Shown: one piece after another, positions 22,934 to 29,391 of the stretch
Layout: each line of letters starts with the position of its first letter
Numbering within the stretch: the stretch's first letter is position 1
From: a bacterium
GTDB lineage: Bacteria > Ratteibacteria > UBA8468 > B48-G9 > JAFGKM01
Length of the DNA stretch: 29,391 nucleotides
Direction: 5' to 3'
Assembly (NCBI GenBank): GCA_029548585.1
Contig: JAKPNC010000228.1
Span: forward strand, 1-29,391
Made by a program: the position numbers and the translations under genes
Notes under the pieces: generated by a model
Seen by the model: the letters and a program-made list of their open reading frames with translations, nothing else
The model's database searches: none
What the model was told of the DNA's origin: nothing

Positions 22934-25681
22934 CTATTCCGGGTTCGCGGAAGAATTCTCCCCTATTGCTTTTATGCACTTTCCGCATATGTCGGGGTAA
23001 TCAGGATTGCTGCCCACGTCGGGGAAATGTACCCAGCACCTGCTGCATTTTTTCAGGGAGGTTTTCCCGACGGTTATCTCCGTTTCATTTCCCTTTTCTA
23101 TTTCAACCTCAGAGACTATGAAAAGGGATTCTGGTTTCTCGAATTCCCCCAGGAATTCGAACATCTCTCCGGGCACGGATATTCTCACCTTTGCCTCGAG
23201 GCTTCCGTGGACTTCTTTTGCCTCCCTCTTCTCCTCTATTTTCTTGAGCACCTTTTTTCTGAACTCGAAGAACTTTTCCCATTTTTCGAGAAGTTTTTCA
23301 TCGGGAGCACAGGTTTCGGGCCAGTCTTCAAGAAATATGCTCTCCTTCTTTCCTTCCCACCCGATTGACTGGTAAGCCTCTTCAGCCGTGAAGGACAATA
23401 CCGGTGCCGATATCCTGAGAAGTGTCATCAGGATGGAGTGTAGGGCCGTCTGGGCGCTTTTCCTTTCCCGGGAATCCCTGCCGTACGTGTAAAGCCTGTC
23501 TTTCAGGTGGTCAAGGTAGAAAGAGGAAAGGTATATGTTGCAGTAATTGTGAAGCTCTTCGTAAACCTTGTTCAGGGCAAAGTCCTCGTAATAGGCTGTT
23601 ATTCTGTTTGCTACCTCCCTGGTTTTTTCGATGGCCCACCTGTCAGCTTCCCTGAGATCTCCGTGCCCGAGGGCCATGGAAGGAGTAAAATCATACAGGT
23701 TGCCCAGCAGGAACCTCAGGGTGTTTCGTATCCTTTTGTATGTCATCACAACGTTCTGTATGATATTGTCGGAGATTCTAACGTCCTGCTGGTAATTTTC
23801 CGATATGCTCCAGATACGGACTATCTCGGCCCCGTATTTCTTTATGAGCTCGTCCGGCGTTATAACGTTGCCAAGAGACTTGCTCATCTTTCTTCCTTCG
23901 GCGTCAACCACGAATCCATGTGTCAGCACTTTTCTGTAAGGAGCCTTTTTTTCGATTCCGCACGAGGTTATGAGGGATGTCTGGAACCAGCCCCTGTGCT
24001 GGTCGCTCCCTTCAAGGTAAAGGTCGGCGGGCCATTTCATGTTACTGTCGTTTTTCAGCACGGCAAGATGGCTTGTGCCCGAGTCGAACCATACGTCAAG
24101 AATATCTTTCTCCCGGGTAAATTCGTTCCCCTTGCAGAACGGGCAGGAGAAGTTTTCCGGCAGAAGCTCCTTTTCGCTTTTTTCCATCCATACGTCTGAC
24201 CCGTGGATTCTTATCAGCTCTTCGGTTCTTTCCGCCGTTTCCCTGGTAATAACGGCCTTCCCGCATTTTCTGCAATAAAAAACGGGTATGGGCACTCCCC
24301 ATAGCCTCTGCCTCGAAAGACACCAGTCAGGCCTGGTTTCCACCATGGAGCCTATACGGTTTTTTCCCTCGGGGGGTATCCATGACGTGGCTTCAATCTC
24401 TTTTTTCATCAGATCCCTGAGCCCGTCATGGTCAATCTTGAGAAACCACTGCTTGGTGCTTCTGAATATGACAGGTTTCTTACATCTCCAGCAATGGGGA
24501 TAAGAATGCTCTATTTCTTCGTCGTAGAAAAGAGAGCCGTTCCTTTGCAGGGAATCCCTTATCAGGGGATTCGCATCGAAGACATTAAGCCCTTTGTAAT
24601 CAATGACTTCGTCGGTAAACCTGCCCTTTTCGTCAACCGGAGACAAGATGTCAAGATTATTCTTTATTCCCGCGTAGTAATCTTCTTCTCCGTGTCCCGG
24701 CGCTGTGTGTACGCATCCCGTTCCGTCCAGGGAAGATACAAAATCCGCCAGTATGACCTTTGATTCCCTTCCAATAAAAGGATGCCTGTAGATGCAACCT
24801 TCCAGCTCTGTTCCCTTGAAGGTTTTCAGGATCGTTGCCACCTTTCCTTTCTTCCCGAAAACTGTTTCCACGAGGTTCTTGGCCAGTATGTAGGAGCCCT
24901 TGTCCGTTTCAGCCACGGCATATTCAAGATCAGGGTTGACCGCAATCCCTGTGTTGCCGGGAAGGGTCCATGGGGTGGTTGTCCAGACAAGGAAGGAAAG
25001 GTCTTTATATCCCTCTGCAACGGGACAGCATACAACGGGAAACCTTATGTATATTGAAGGCGTCTTGTCATTTTCGTATTCTATCTCCGCTTCGGCCAGG
25101 GCGGTTTCACAGGATATGCACCAGTATATGGGCTTGTAAGCCTGGTGTATGTATCCGTGTGAATAGAGGCTCCAGAAAGCCCTTATGATCGTTGCCTCGT
25201 AATCCCGGTTGAGAGTCAGGTACGGATCATCCCATTGTCCGAGTACTCCCAGCCTGCGGAACTCTTCCCTCTGTATGGCCATGAATTTCATGGCGTATTC
25301 CGCGGCCCTTTTCCTGAACTTCAATATGTCAACGCTGCTCTTCTCCGCTTTCATCTCCTTGAATATCTGGTGTTCTATGGGCATGCCGTGGCAGTCCCAG
25401 CCGGGCTTGTAGGGTGAATAAAATCCTTTCATGGACTTGTATTTCACAACCACGTCCTTAAGGATCTTGTTGAGGGCCGTCCCCATGTGTATATGTCCGT
25501 TTGCGTAAGGGGGGCCGTCGTGCAGAAGATAGCCCTCTCTTCCCCTGTTTTTTTCCGTTACCTTGCGGTAGATATCACACGTATCCCACATCTTCAGGAA
25601 TTCCGGTTCTTTCTGGTTAAGGTTCCCCTTCATGGGAAACGATGTTTTCGGCAGAAGTACCGTCTTAGAAAAATCTTCCAT
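22934..25681 (-). CDS. ileS: Isoleucyl-tRNA synthetase
   Basis: A 915-residue class I synthetase charging tRNA-Ile. The HIGH motif appears as HIHMG (63-67) in DGPPYANGHIHMG, and KMSKS in GRKMSKSLGN. The editing domain is present (TTTPWTLPGNTGIAVNP), followed by the catalytic-fold segment VWFDSGTSH, the anticodon-binding helices and a C-terminal zinc ribbon with CSRCW and CGKC. This is the bacterial (IleS1-like) form, of normal length. AGGAG lies eight bases before the ATG. It heads an operon with the NYN and translin-like genes and the secreted lyase. I saw no T-box sequence upstream; the 246 bases to the divergent ferredoxin gene are AT-rich. Confidence 0.97.
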   Translation of the reverse strand: MEDFSKTVLLPKTSFPMKGNLNQKEPEFLKMWDTCDIYRKVTEKNRGREGYLLHDGPPYANGHIHMGTALNKILKDVVVKYKSMKGFYSPYKPGWDCHGMPIEHQIFKEMKAEKSSVDILKFRKRAAEYAMKFMAIQREEFRRLGVLGQWDDPYLTLNRDYEATIIRAFWSLYSHGYIHQAYKPIYWCISCETALAEAEIEYENDKTPSIYIRFPVVCCPVAEGYKDLSFLVWTTTPWTLPGNTGIAVNPDLEYAVAETDKGSYILAKNLVETVFGKKGKVATILKTFKGTELEGCIYRHPFIGRESKVILADFVSSLDGTGCVHTAPGHGEEDYYAGIKNNLDILSPVDEKGRFTDEVIDYKGLNVFDANPLIRDSLQRNGSLFYDEEIEHSYPHCWRCKKPVIFRSTKQWFLKIDHDGLRDLMKKEIEATSWIPPEGKNRIGSMVETRPDWCLSRQRLWGVPIPVFYCRKCGKAVITRETAERTEELIRIHGSDVWMEKSEKELLPENFSCPFCKGNEFTREKDILDVWFDSGTSHLAVLKNDSNMKWPADLYLEGSDQHRGWFQTSLITSCGIEKKAPYRKVLTHGFVVDAEGRKMSKSLGNVITPDELIKKYGAEIVRIWSISENYQQDVRISDNIIQNVVMTYKRIRNTLRFLLGNLYDFTPSMALGHGDLREADRWAIEKTREVANRITAYYEDFALNKVYEELHNYCNIYLSSFYLDHLKDRLYTYGRDSRERKSAQTALHSILMTLLRISAPVLSFTAEEAYQSIGWEGKKESIFLEDWPETCAPDEKLLEKWEKFFEFRKKVLKKIEEKREAKEVHGSLEAKVRISVPGEMFEFLGEFEKPESLFIVSEVEIEKGNETEITVGKTSLKKCSRCWVHFPDVGSNPDYPDICGKCIKAIGENSSANPE

Positions 25682-25752
25682 TTACCCGCTCCTATATTTT
25701 GGATGTAATATGCGTTTTACCTTTTATGGAGGTGTTTTCTGTTGCATAATAC

Positions 25753-25772
25753 CTGTATAATACTGTATAATA
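25753..25772. repeat. Tandem 10-bp repeat CTGTATAATA x2
   Basis: Two perfect, adjacent copies of CTGTATAATA (25753-25762 and 25763-25772), one helical turn each, lie between ileS and the ferredoxin gene. Each contains TATAAT on the plus strand and TATTAT on the minus strand; a third TATTAT is at 25751-25746 on the minus strand. TTGCAT at 25742-25747 stands 18 bases before the second TATAAT, so a weak extra plus-strand promoter is possible. No clean -35 for ileS was found. Confidence 0.6.
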
Positions 25773-25802
25773 AACAAAATATCATTTATTTTACCACACT
25801 TG

Positions 25803-25831
25803 TTGACAAATTGTGAAAGCGGTATTATAAT
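25803..25831 (+). promoter_or_regulatory. Perfect sigma-70 promoter for the ferredoxin gene
   Basis: TTGACA (25803-25808), exactly 17 bases, then TATAAT (25826-25831). Both hexamers match consensus at the optimal spacing. The start site would be near 25838, giving a 90-base leader. Confidence 0.9.
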
Positions 25832-25841
25832 TTCCCGGAGC

Positions 25842-25859
25842 TTTTTCACTTCTGAAAAA
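25842..25859 (+). other. 5' stem-loop in the ferredoxin leader
   Basis: TTTTTCA (25842-25848), loop CTTC and TGAAAAA (25853-25859) form a perfect 7-bp stem. It falls within the first 25 bases of the predicted transcript, a place where hairpins often protect mRNA from 5' decay. It is AT-rich and not followed by a long T-run, so termination is unlikely. Confidence 0.45.
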
Positions 25860-25927
25860 AACAAAATAAATAGTTTTTTGCCCTAGTTTGATGTTGGGCT
25901 TGGACATGACATGAAAGGAGGATTGAA

Positions 25928-26119
25928 ATGAAGAAGATAATAGTTGATGCCAATCTTTGCACGGGATGCGGTTTGTGCGTGGATATCTGTCCCGAGGTAT
26001 TCGAGATGAAGGATGATATTTCGGTTGTCAAGACATCGGATGTATCCGGAGAGGTTGCTGAGAAGGCGAAGGAAGCTCAGGAGAGCTGTCCCGTTGAAGC
26101 CATAACCATAGAAGAATAA
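25928..26119 (+). CDS. Single-cluster [4Fe-4S] ferredoxin
   Basis: A 63-residue soluble electron carrier. Cluster ligands are C11, C14 and C17 in CTGCGLC plus C54 in ESCPVEAI. C21 (DICP) is present but the partner cysteine that forms a disulphide with it in Thermotoga-type ferredoxins is missing, so C21 is probably free. The spacing and length match mono-cluster ferredoxins of thermophiles and anaerobes. The ribosome site AAAGGAGG is near perfect, six bases before the ATG, and the promoter is consensus, so high expression is likely. It appears to be monocistronic or followed by trpE after 183 bases. The redox partner is unknown. Confidence 0.93.
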   Translation: MKKIIVDANLCTGCGLCVDICPEVFEMKDDISVVKTSDVSGEVAEKAKEAQESCPVEAITIEE

Positions 26120-26302
26120 GTCTGCCGGTTCTTTAACAGGCATCGTGCGTAATAGGCGACATCCGGCTTTTCAGGGGCGTTTTTTTTATATTCAACCCGC
26201 AGGAGAGGGCGAGGTGCCGCGTAAAGCCTGCCCTGCATGGTTAAGAGAGCAGTTGGCTGGAAAAATCATAACCTGGAACTAATCTGATCGGCTGGAACAG
26301 AC
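26120..26302 (+). other. trpE upstream region with hairpin, T-run and CTGGAA repeats
   Basis: Just after the ferredoxin stop, TGCC-G-GTT and AAC-A-GGCA (26123-26142) form a hairpin with one internal mismatch and loop CTTT, without a T-run. A run of eight Ts follows at about 26175-26182 with no strong stem before it. CTGGAA occurs at 26257, 26273 and 26292, the first and last within GGCTGGAA. A 16-codon frame with one Trp codon (26237-26287) has no ribosome site. No clear trpE promoter was found. Confidence 0.4.
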
Positions 26303-27784
26303 ATGAAAATATATCCTGATTTTGAGACATTCAGGCAGCTTTACGGGGAGTTCCCTGTGGTCCCCGTTTACGGCGAGATCCTGGGAGACCTCGAGACACC
26401 GGTGTCGGCATTCATGAAGATAAGGAAGGGCAGTTACAACTTCCTGCTTGAAAGCGCCGAACAGGAAGAGAAGACCGGCAGGTACTCCTTTCTCGGGACA
26501 AGCCCAGAGTTTACAGTCAAGGGCAAGGGCAGAAAAGGGGAAATATACTTCAATCTCACGGGGGAAAGAAAAGTATTTGAGATGGATAAGCCTGCCGGCA
26601 TTCTTGACGATCTCCTGGCCGGTTACAGGAGCCCTTCCTATCCCGGACTTCCGGGTTTTACCGGAGGACTTATAGGGTATTTCTCCTACGATTTTGTCAG
26701 GCAGATGGAAAAACTGCCTGATATTTCTCCCGCCCCTGAAAGCGAACCTCCGGATTTTTTCTTCATGTTTGCAAAGGACGTTATGATCTTCGACCATTTC
26801 AGGAGAAAGATCATATTCGTCTCAAACGTAAGCAGAAGCAAATTCGGTTCGGCCGATGATGCATATCGCAGCGGCTCCGAATCTATCCTCTCCGCAAAGA
26901 AGATGCTTGACAAGACCCTTTTTCTCGTTGATTCCCAGGGGACTTCCTGCGGGGACGGATTTGAAAGCAACTTCTCCAGGCCGGACTTTGAGGCGGCCGT
27001 GGAGAAGGCCAGGGAGTACATAAAAAGCGGGGATATAATACAGGCAGTCTTATCCCAGAGATGGGAAAAGAAACTTGACGTTGCTCCCTTTAACATATAC
27101 AGGTCGCTTCGTTCGGTCAATCCCTCTCCCTACATGTTTTTTATCGAAGCTGGGGATACCAGGCTCGTTGGTTCTTCTCCCGAGATACTCGTGAAGCTTG
27201 ACAGGGACAGGGTGACCCTCAGGCCGATAGCCGGGACAAGACCCAGGGATGAAGATGAAGCAAGGGACAGGGAACTTGAAATGCAGCTCCTTTCGGACGA
27301 GAAGGAAAAAGCTGAACATGTCATGCTTGTGGATCTGGGCAGGAACGACCTTGGGAGGATCTGCGTTCCCGGGACCGTCAGGGTCAGCGAGCTCATGAAG
27401 GTTGAAAGGTATTCCCATGTGATGCACATGGTATCTAACGTTGAAGGGCGGCTCAGGAGTGATGCTACACCTTCCGATGTTATCAAGGCCTCTTTTCCCG
27501 CCGGGACAGTCAGCGGAGCTCCCAGGATAAGGGCCATGGAGATCATTGAGGAGATAGAACCTTCGAAAAGGGGGCTTTACGCAGGAGCCGTGGGTTATTT
27601 CAGCCTGCAGAACCACCTCGATTTCTGTATAGCCATAAGAACCTTCGTTATAAGGAACGATAAGGTCTCCATACAGGCCGGCGCAGGCATAGTGGCTGAT
27701 TCAGTCCCGGAAAGGGAGTATGAAGAAACCTGTAACAAGGCGAAGGGGTTGATGGAAGCCTACCGAAAATCTTCGCTTATCTGA
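26303..27784 (+). CDS. trpE: Anthranilate synthase component I
   Basis: A 493-residue chorismate-utilising enzyme that makes anthranilate for tryptophan. PIAGT (308-312) marks TrpE rather than PabB, which has PIKGT. Other family segments are SSPEILVKL, AEHVMLVDLGRNDLGR, PAGTVSGAPRIRAMEII and QAGAGIVADSVPEREYEET. The N-terminal LLES (48-51) is the motif linked to feedback inhibition by tryptophan. The amidotransferase subunit TrpG is not next to it; the next gene is a 4Fe-4S protein behind its own promoter. The ATG has only a weak GGAA upstream. Whether it uses ammonia or a distant TrpG cannot be told. Confidence 0.95.
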   Translation: MKIYPDFETFRQLYGEFPVVPVYGEILGDLETPVSAFMKIRKGSYNFLLESAEQEEKTGRYSFLGTSPEFTVKGKGRKGEIYFNLTGERKVFEMDKPAGILDDLLAGYRSPSYPGLPGFTGGLIGYFSYDFVRQMEKLPDISPAPESEPPDFFFMFAKDVMIFDHFRRKIIFVSNVSRSKFGSADDAYRSGSESILSAKKMLDKTLFLVDSQGTSCGDGFESNFSRPDFEAAVEKAREYIKSGDIIQAVLSQRWEKKLDVAPFNIYRSLRSVNPSPYMFFIEAGDTRLVGSSPEILVKLDRDRVTLRPIAGTRPRDEDEARDRELEMQLLSDEKEKAEHVMLVDLGRNDLGRICVPGTVRVSELMKVERYSHVMHMVSNVEGRLRSDATPSDVIKASFPAGTVSGAPRIRAMEIIEEIEPSKRGLYAGAVGYFSLQNHLDFCIAIRTFVIRNDKVSIQAGAGIVADSVPEREYEETCNKAKGLMEAYRKSSLI

Positions 27785-27807
27785 CCATCAAAAAAAGCAC
27801 GCATGTG

Positions 27808-27835
27808 TTGACGGGGGGAGTTTTAAAGGTAAAAT
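27808..27835 (+). promoter_or_regulatory. Sigma-70 promoter of the 4Fe-4S/Rrf2 operon
   Basis: TTGACG (27808-27813), a 16-base spacer and TAAAAT (27830-27835). The spacer includes a G-run. The downstream half overlaps a perfect inverted repeat, consistent with a repressor-controlled promoter. Confidence 0.6.
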
Positions 27836-27856
27836 ATTAGTAAAATGATAATATTT
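27832..27856. promoter_or_regulatory. Candidate operator: 8-bp inverted repeat over the -10
   Basis: AAATATTA (27832-27839), nine bases, TAATATTT (27849-27856): perfect arms with a 25-base footprint. Overlap with the -10 (27830-27835) and the start site is what a repressor site should look like. The Rrf2 protein at the end of the operon is the obvious candidate binder, by inference only. Confidence 0.5.
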
Positions 27857-27890
27857 GTAACATTAACCCCCGAACCTGGAAGGAAAGATC

Positions 27891-28052
27891 TTGAAAAGTT
27901 CTCTTATCCGTGCTCTTTGGTCCCTGAAACAAGGGATGCGTAAAGGGCGGCGTATGAGGCAGGTTCAGTCTGAGGGTTCTCCCTGCCGTATGGGGCAAGA
28001 GGATGGGCGCGCAATGGCGGCGTGGATAAACGCAGATGTACGGGTCTGTTAG
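27891..28052 (+). CDS. Possible small basic ORF in the leader
   Basis: A 53-codon frame starts at TTG with AAGGA eight bases upstream and ends at TAG. The peptide is rich in Arg, Gln and Gly (LKSSLIRALWSLKQGMRKGR at its start) and I do not recognise it. It lies between the operon promoter and the 4Fe-4S gene. It may be chance: the start is non-ATG and composition is unlike neighbouring proteins. Confidence 0.2.
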   Translation: MKSSLIRALWSLKQGMRKGRRMRQVQSEGSPCRMGQEDGRAMAAWINADVRVC

Positions 28053-28110
28053 GGAAAATTTGATCTCAGGTTTGTGGCAGAACCTGAAAGAAGATGGAGG
28101 AGATATTGTC

Positions 28111-28941
28111 ATGAAAAGAAAAATGATAAAGATTGACGAAGAAAAATGTACCGGTTGCGGGGAATGCATCCCTGACTGTCCGGAAGGCGCCCTCCAGATT
28201 ATCGACGGAAAGGCGCGGCTTGTGAGCGAAATCTTCTGCGACGGACTTGGCGCCTGCATCCGTAGCTGTCCCTCGGATGCAATAACCACTGAAGAAAGGG
28301 AGGCGGCGCCCTACGATGAAAGAAAGGTCATGGAGAAGATAATTACCAAAGGTGAAAAGACGGTGAAAGCCCATCTCAAGCACCTTGAAGAACACGGCGA
28401 GAAAGGCTATTTAAAAGAAGCAAGGAAATTTCTTAAAGAGAAAGGATTCTCCGTGGATGAACAGGCAACTCCTCCGTTGCCCTGCGGGTGTCCGGGGACC
28501 AGCGCCGCTGTGATAAAGGGCAGGAGCGGAAAGGAAGAACCGGCAAGCTGCGAATCTCCTTCCATGCTTGGACACTGGCCCGTTCAGCTTCACCTTGTTT
28601 CCCCCGGTGCGGCCTATTTCAAGGGCAGGGACGTAATCCTTGCGGCAGACTGTACTGCTTTTGCCTGCGGGGATTTTCACCGCCGTTTTCTCAAGGGCAA
28701 GTCTATAGCCGTGGCTTGTCCAAAGCTGGATTCCGGAACGGATCTTTACACGGAAAAGATAAAAGCGTTGGCGGATGAGGCGGAAATCAACACCCTCACC
28801 GTGGTGATAATGGAAGTTCCCTGCTGCAGGGGGCTTGTGTCAATTGCACAGGAGGGACTGAAAAAAGCCCGAAGGAAAGTTCCTCTCAAGTTGACTGTGG
28901 TGGGAATAAGCGGCGATATTCTCAGCGAAGAGTGGTTATGA
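28111..28941 (+). CDS. 4Fe-4S binding protein with cysteine-rich C-terminal domain
   Basis: A 276-residue protein. The N-terminal ferredoxin domain has one full motif, C13-C16-C19-C23, and an incomplete one, C43-x5-C49-x3-C53 (CDGLGACIRSCP), in which the middle cysteine is leucine. After a charged linker (65-118), a second domain carries C125/C127, C147, C181/C186, C203 and the pair C238-C239. The C-terminal half has beta/alpha alternation (DVILAADCTAF, KSIAVACPKLD, LTVVIMEVPCC). It is of a type I know as uncharacterised ferredoxin-like proteins beside Rrf2 regulators. I chose MKRKMIK because GGAGG lies upstream; the ATG at 28036 lacks one. An electron-transfer or redox-sensing role is plausible, unproven. 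It is followed by the Rrf2 gene after 11 bases. Confidence 0.85.
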   Translation: MKRKMIKIDEEKCTGCGECIPDCPEGALQIIDGKARLVSEIFCDGLGACIRSCPSDAITTEEREAAPYDERKVMEKIITKGEKTVKAHLKHLEEHGEKGYLKEARKFLKEKGFSVDEQATPPLPCGCPGTSAAVIKGRSGKEEPASCESPSMLGHWPVQLHLVSPGAAYFKGRDVILAADCTAFACGDFHRRFLKGKSIAVACPKLDSGTDLYTEKIKALADEAEINTLTVVIMEVPCCRGLVSIAQEGLKKARRKVPLKLTVVGISGDILSEEWL

Positions 28942-28952
28942 AAGGATGAGAG

Positions 28953-29357
28953 ATGAAAATTTCAACGAGAACAAGGTACGGCCTGAGAGCGATGGCGGAT
29001 CTCGCCTCAAACTACAGGGGTTCCCCCATACAGGTCAGGGAGATAGCCGAAAGGCAGGGGATTTCCGGAAGGTACCTCGAGCATATAATGCTTGCCCTGA
29101 AAAAGGCCGGGCTGGTGGAGAGCATAAGCGGTGCAGGAGGCGGTTACCTTCTTACAAGGGATGCCTCGTCCATTACGGCCTTTGAGATTGTAAGGGCCCT
29201 TGAAGGTTCCCTTTCTCCCGTTCCCTGCGTTGATCATATGAATATATGCGCCCGTTCAGCCGGATGCAGGGTTAGCAGGCTATGGGAAAGGGTCAGGAAA
29301 TCCATGGTTGACACACTGGACTCCACCACCCTTGCGGAACTGGCCGAAAAAGCTTGA
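28953..29357 (+). CDS. Rrf2/IscR-family transcriptional regulator
   Basis: A 134-residue winged-helix regulator. The N-terminal MKISTRTRYGLRAM and recognition region VREIAERQGISGRYLEHIM (28-46) are classic Rrf2 features, followed by the wing GAGGGYLL. Three cysteines, C92, C99 and C105 (spacing x6, x5), resemble the cluster-binding set of IscR (x5, x5), so it probably binds an Fe-S cluster and senses iron, oxygen or nitric oxide. AAGGA lies before the ATG. It is co-transcribed with the 4Fe-4S protein and may repress the operon through the inverted repeat at 27832-27856. It is not clearly IscR itself because no isc or suf genes are near. Confidence 0.93.
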   Translation: MKISTRTRYGLRAMADLASNYRGSPIQVREIAERQGISGRYLEHIMLALKKAGLVESISGAGGGYLLTRDASSITAFEIVRALEGSLSPVPCVDHMNICARSAGCRVSRLWERVRKSMVDTLDSTTLAELAEKA

Positions 29358-29391
29358 AAATAAGGTTTTTTCCGTGTCCGATGTATGATAA

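Larger units (their letters stand above)
27785..28110. other. Intergenic region and long leader before the 4Fe-4S/Rrf2 operon
   Basis: These 326 bases hold a promoter at 27808-27835, an 8-bp inverted repeat over its -10, a leader of about 270 bases, and a possible small ORF at 27891-28052. I see no tRNA, intrinsic terminator for trpE, or riboswitch that I recognise. Confidence 0.5.

Noticed and set aside
26205..26236. Sequence AGGGC...GAGGTGCCGCG...GCCCT before trpE resembling a T-box antiterminator
   Set aside because: The essential UGG that pairs with the tRNA CCA end is AGG here, no Stem I with a specifier codon fits the short region, and no terminator with a T-run follows.
28036..28110. 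Twenty-five-codon N-terminal extension of the 4Fe-4S protein
   Set aside because: The ATG at 28111 has GGAGG upstream and begins right before the ferredoxin domain; the extension is unlike it.

Overview
The window looks like a chromosomal stretch from a Gram-negative bacterium, probably an uncultured, anaerobic or fermentative lineage. A LolC/E-LolD pair implies an outer membrane. Low-potential ferredoxin-type proteins and an Rrf2 regulator suggest an anaerobic or redox-stressed life. Arginine is written mostly as AGG and isoleucine often as ATA. Promoters fit the TTGACA/TATAAT pattern and most starts have AGGAG-type ribosome sites. Together with a translin-like protein, an ABC-TPR trio and rhamnogalacturonan-type carbohydrate enzymes, this reminds me of candidate phyla such as Omnitrophota and relatives. 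That placement is an impression, not a result. I see no phage, insertion sequence, CRISPR array, tRNA or rRNA.

Layout. At the left edge (1-1764, minus strand) are two tandem aldo/keto reductase paralogues; the downstream copy runs off the window. A 383-base divergent intergenic region with inverted repeats and an extended -10 promoter follows. Next is a plus-strand run: LolC/E-like permease, LolD ATPase, alanine racemase and polyprenyl diphosphate synthase. A consensus promoter whose -35 overlaps the last stop codon starts a second run: ABC ATPase, ABC-2 permease, TPR membrane protein, guanylate kinase and a Gfo/Idh/MocA oxidoreductase. This run converges on a minus-strand pair, a large GH106-like enzyme followed by mfd, and the two strands meet with overlapping stop codons.

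Divergent promoters at 16208-16274 serve the GH106-like/mfd pair on the minus strand and htpX-larB on the plus strand. From 25681 leftward runs a compact minus-strand operon: ileS, a NYN/YacP-like nuclease, a translin-like protein and a secreted PL26-like lyase with a C-terminal lectin-type domain. On the plus strand, a small ferredoxin has the best promoter and ribosome site in the window. It is followed by trpE without trpG. The last unit is a 4Fe-4S protein and an Rrf2 regulator behind a promoter whose -10 is overlapped by a perfect 8-bp inverted repeat.

How genes may cooperate. The PL26-like secreted lyase and the cytoplasmic GH106-like enzyme could act in sequence on rhamnogalacturonan or a rhamnose-rich polysaccharide. 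LolCD, alanine racemase and the prenyl synthase all serve the envelope. The NYN protein and the translin-like protein are adjacent and both belong to RNA-handling families, the most interesting possible new functional pair here. The Rrf2 protein probably controls its own 4Fe-4S operon. All functions are inferred by reading protein sequence; no database search was run.
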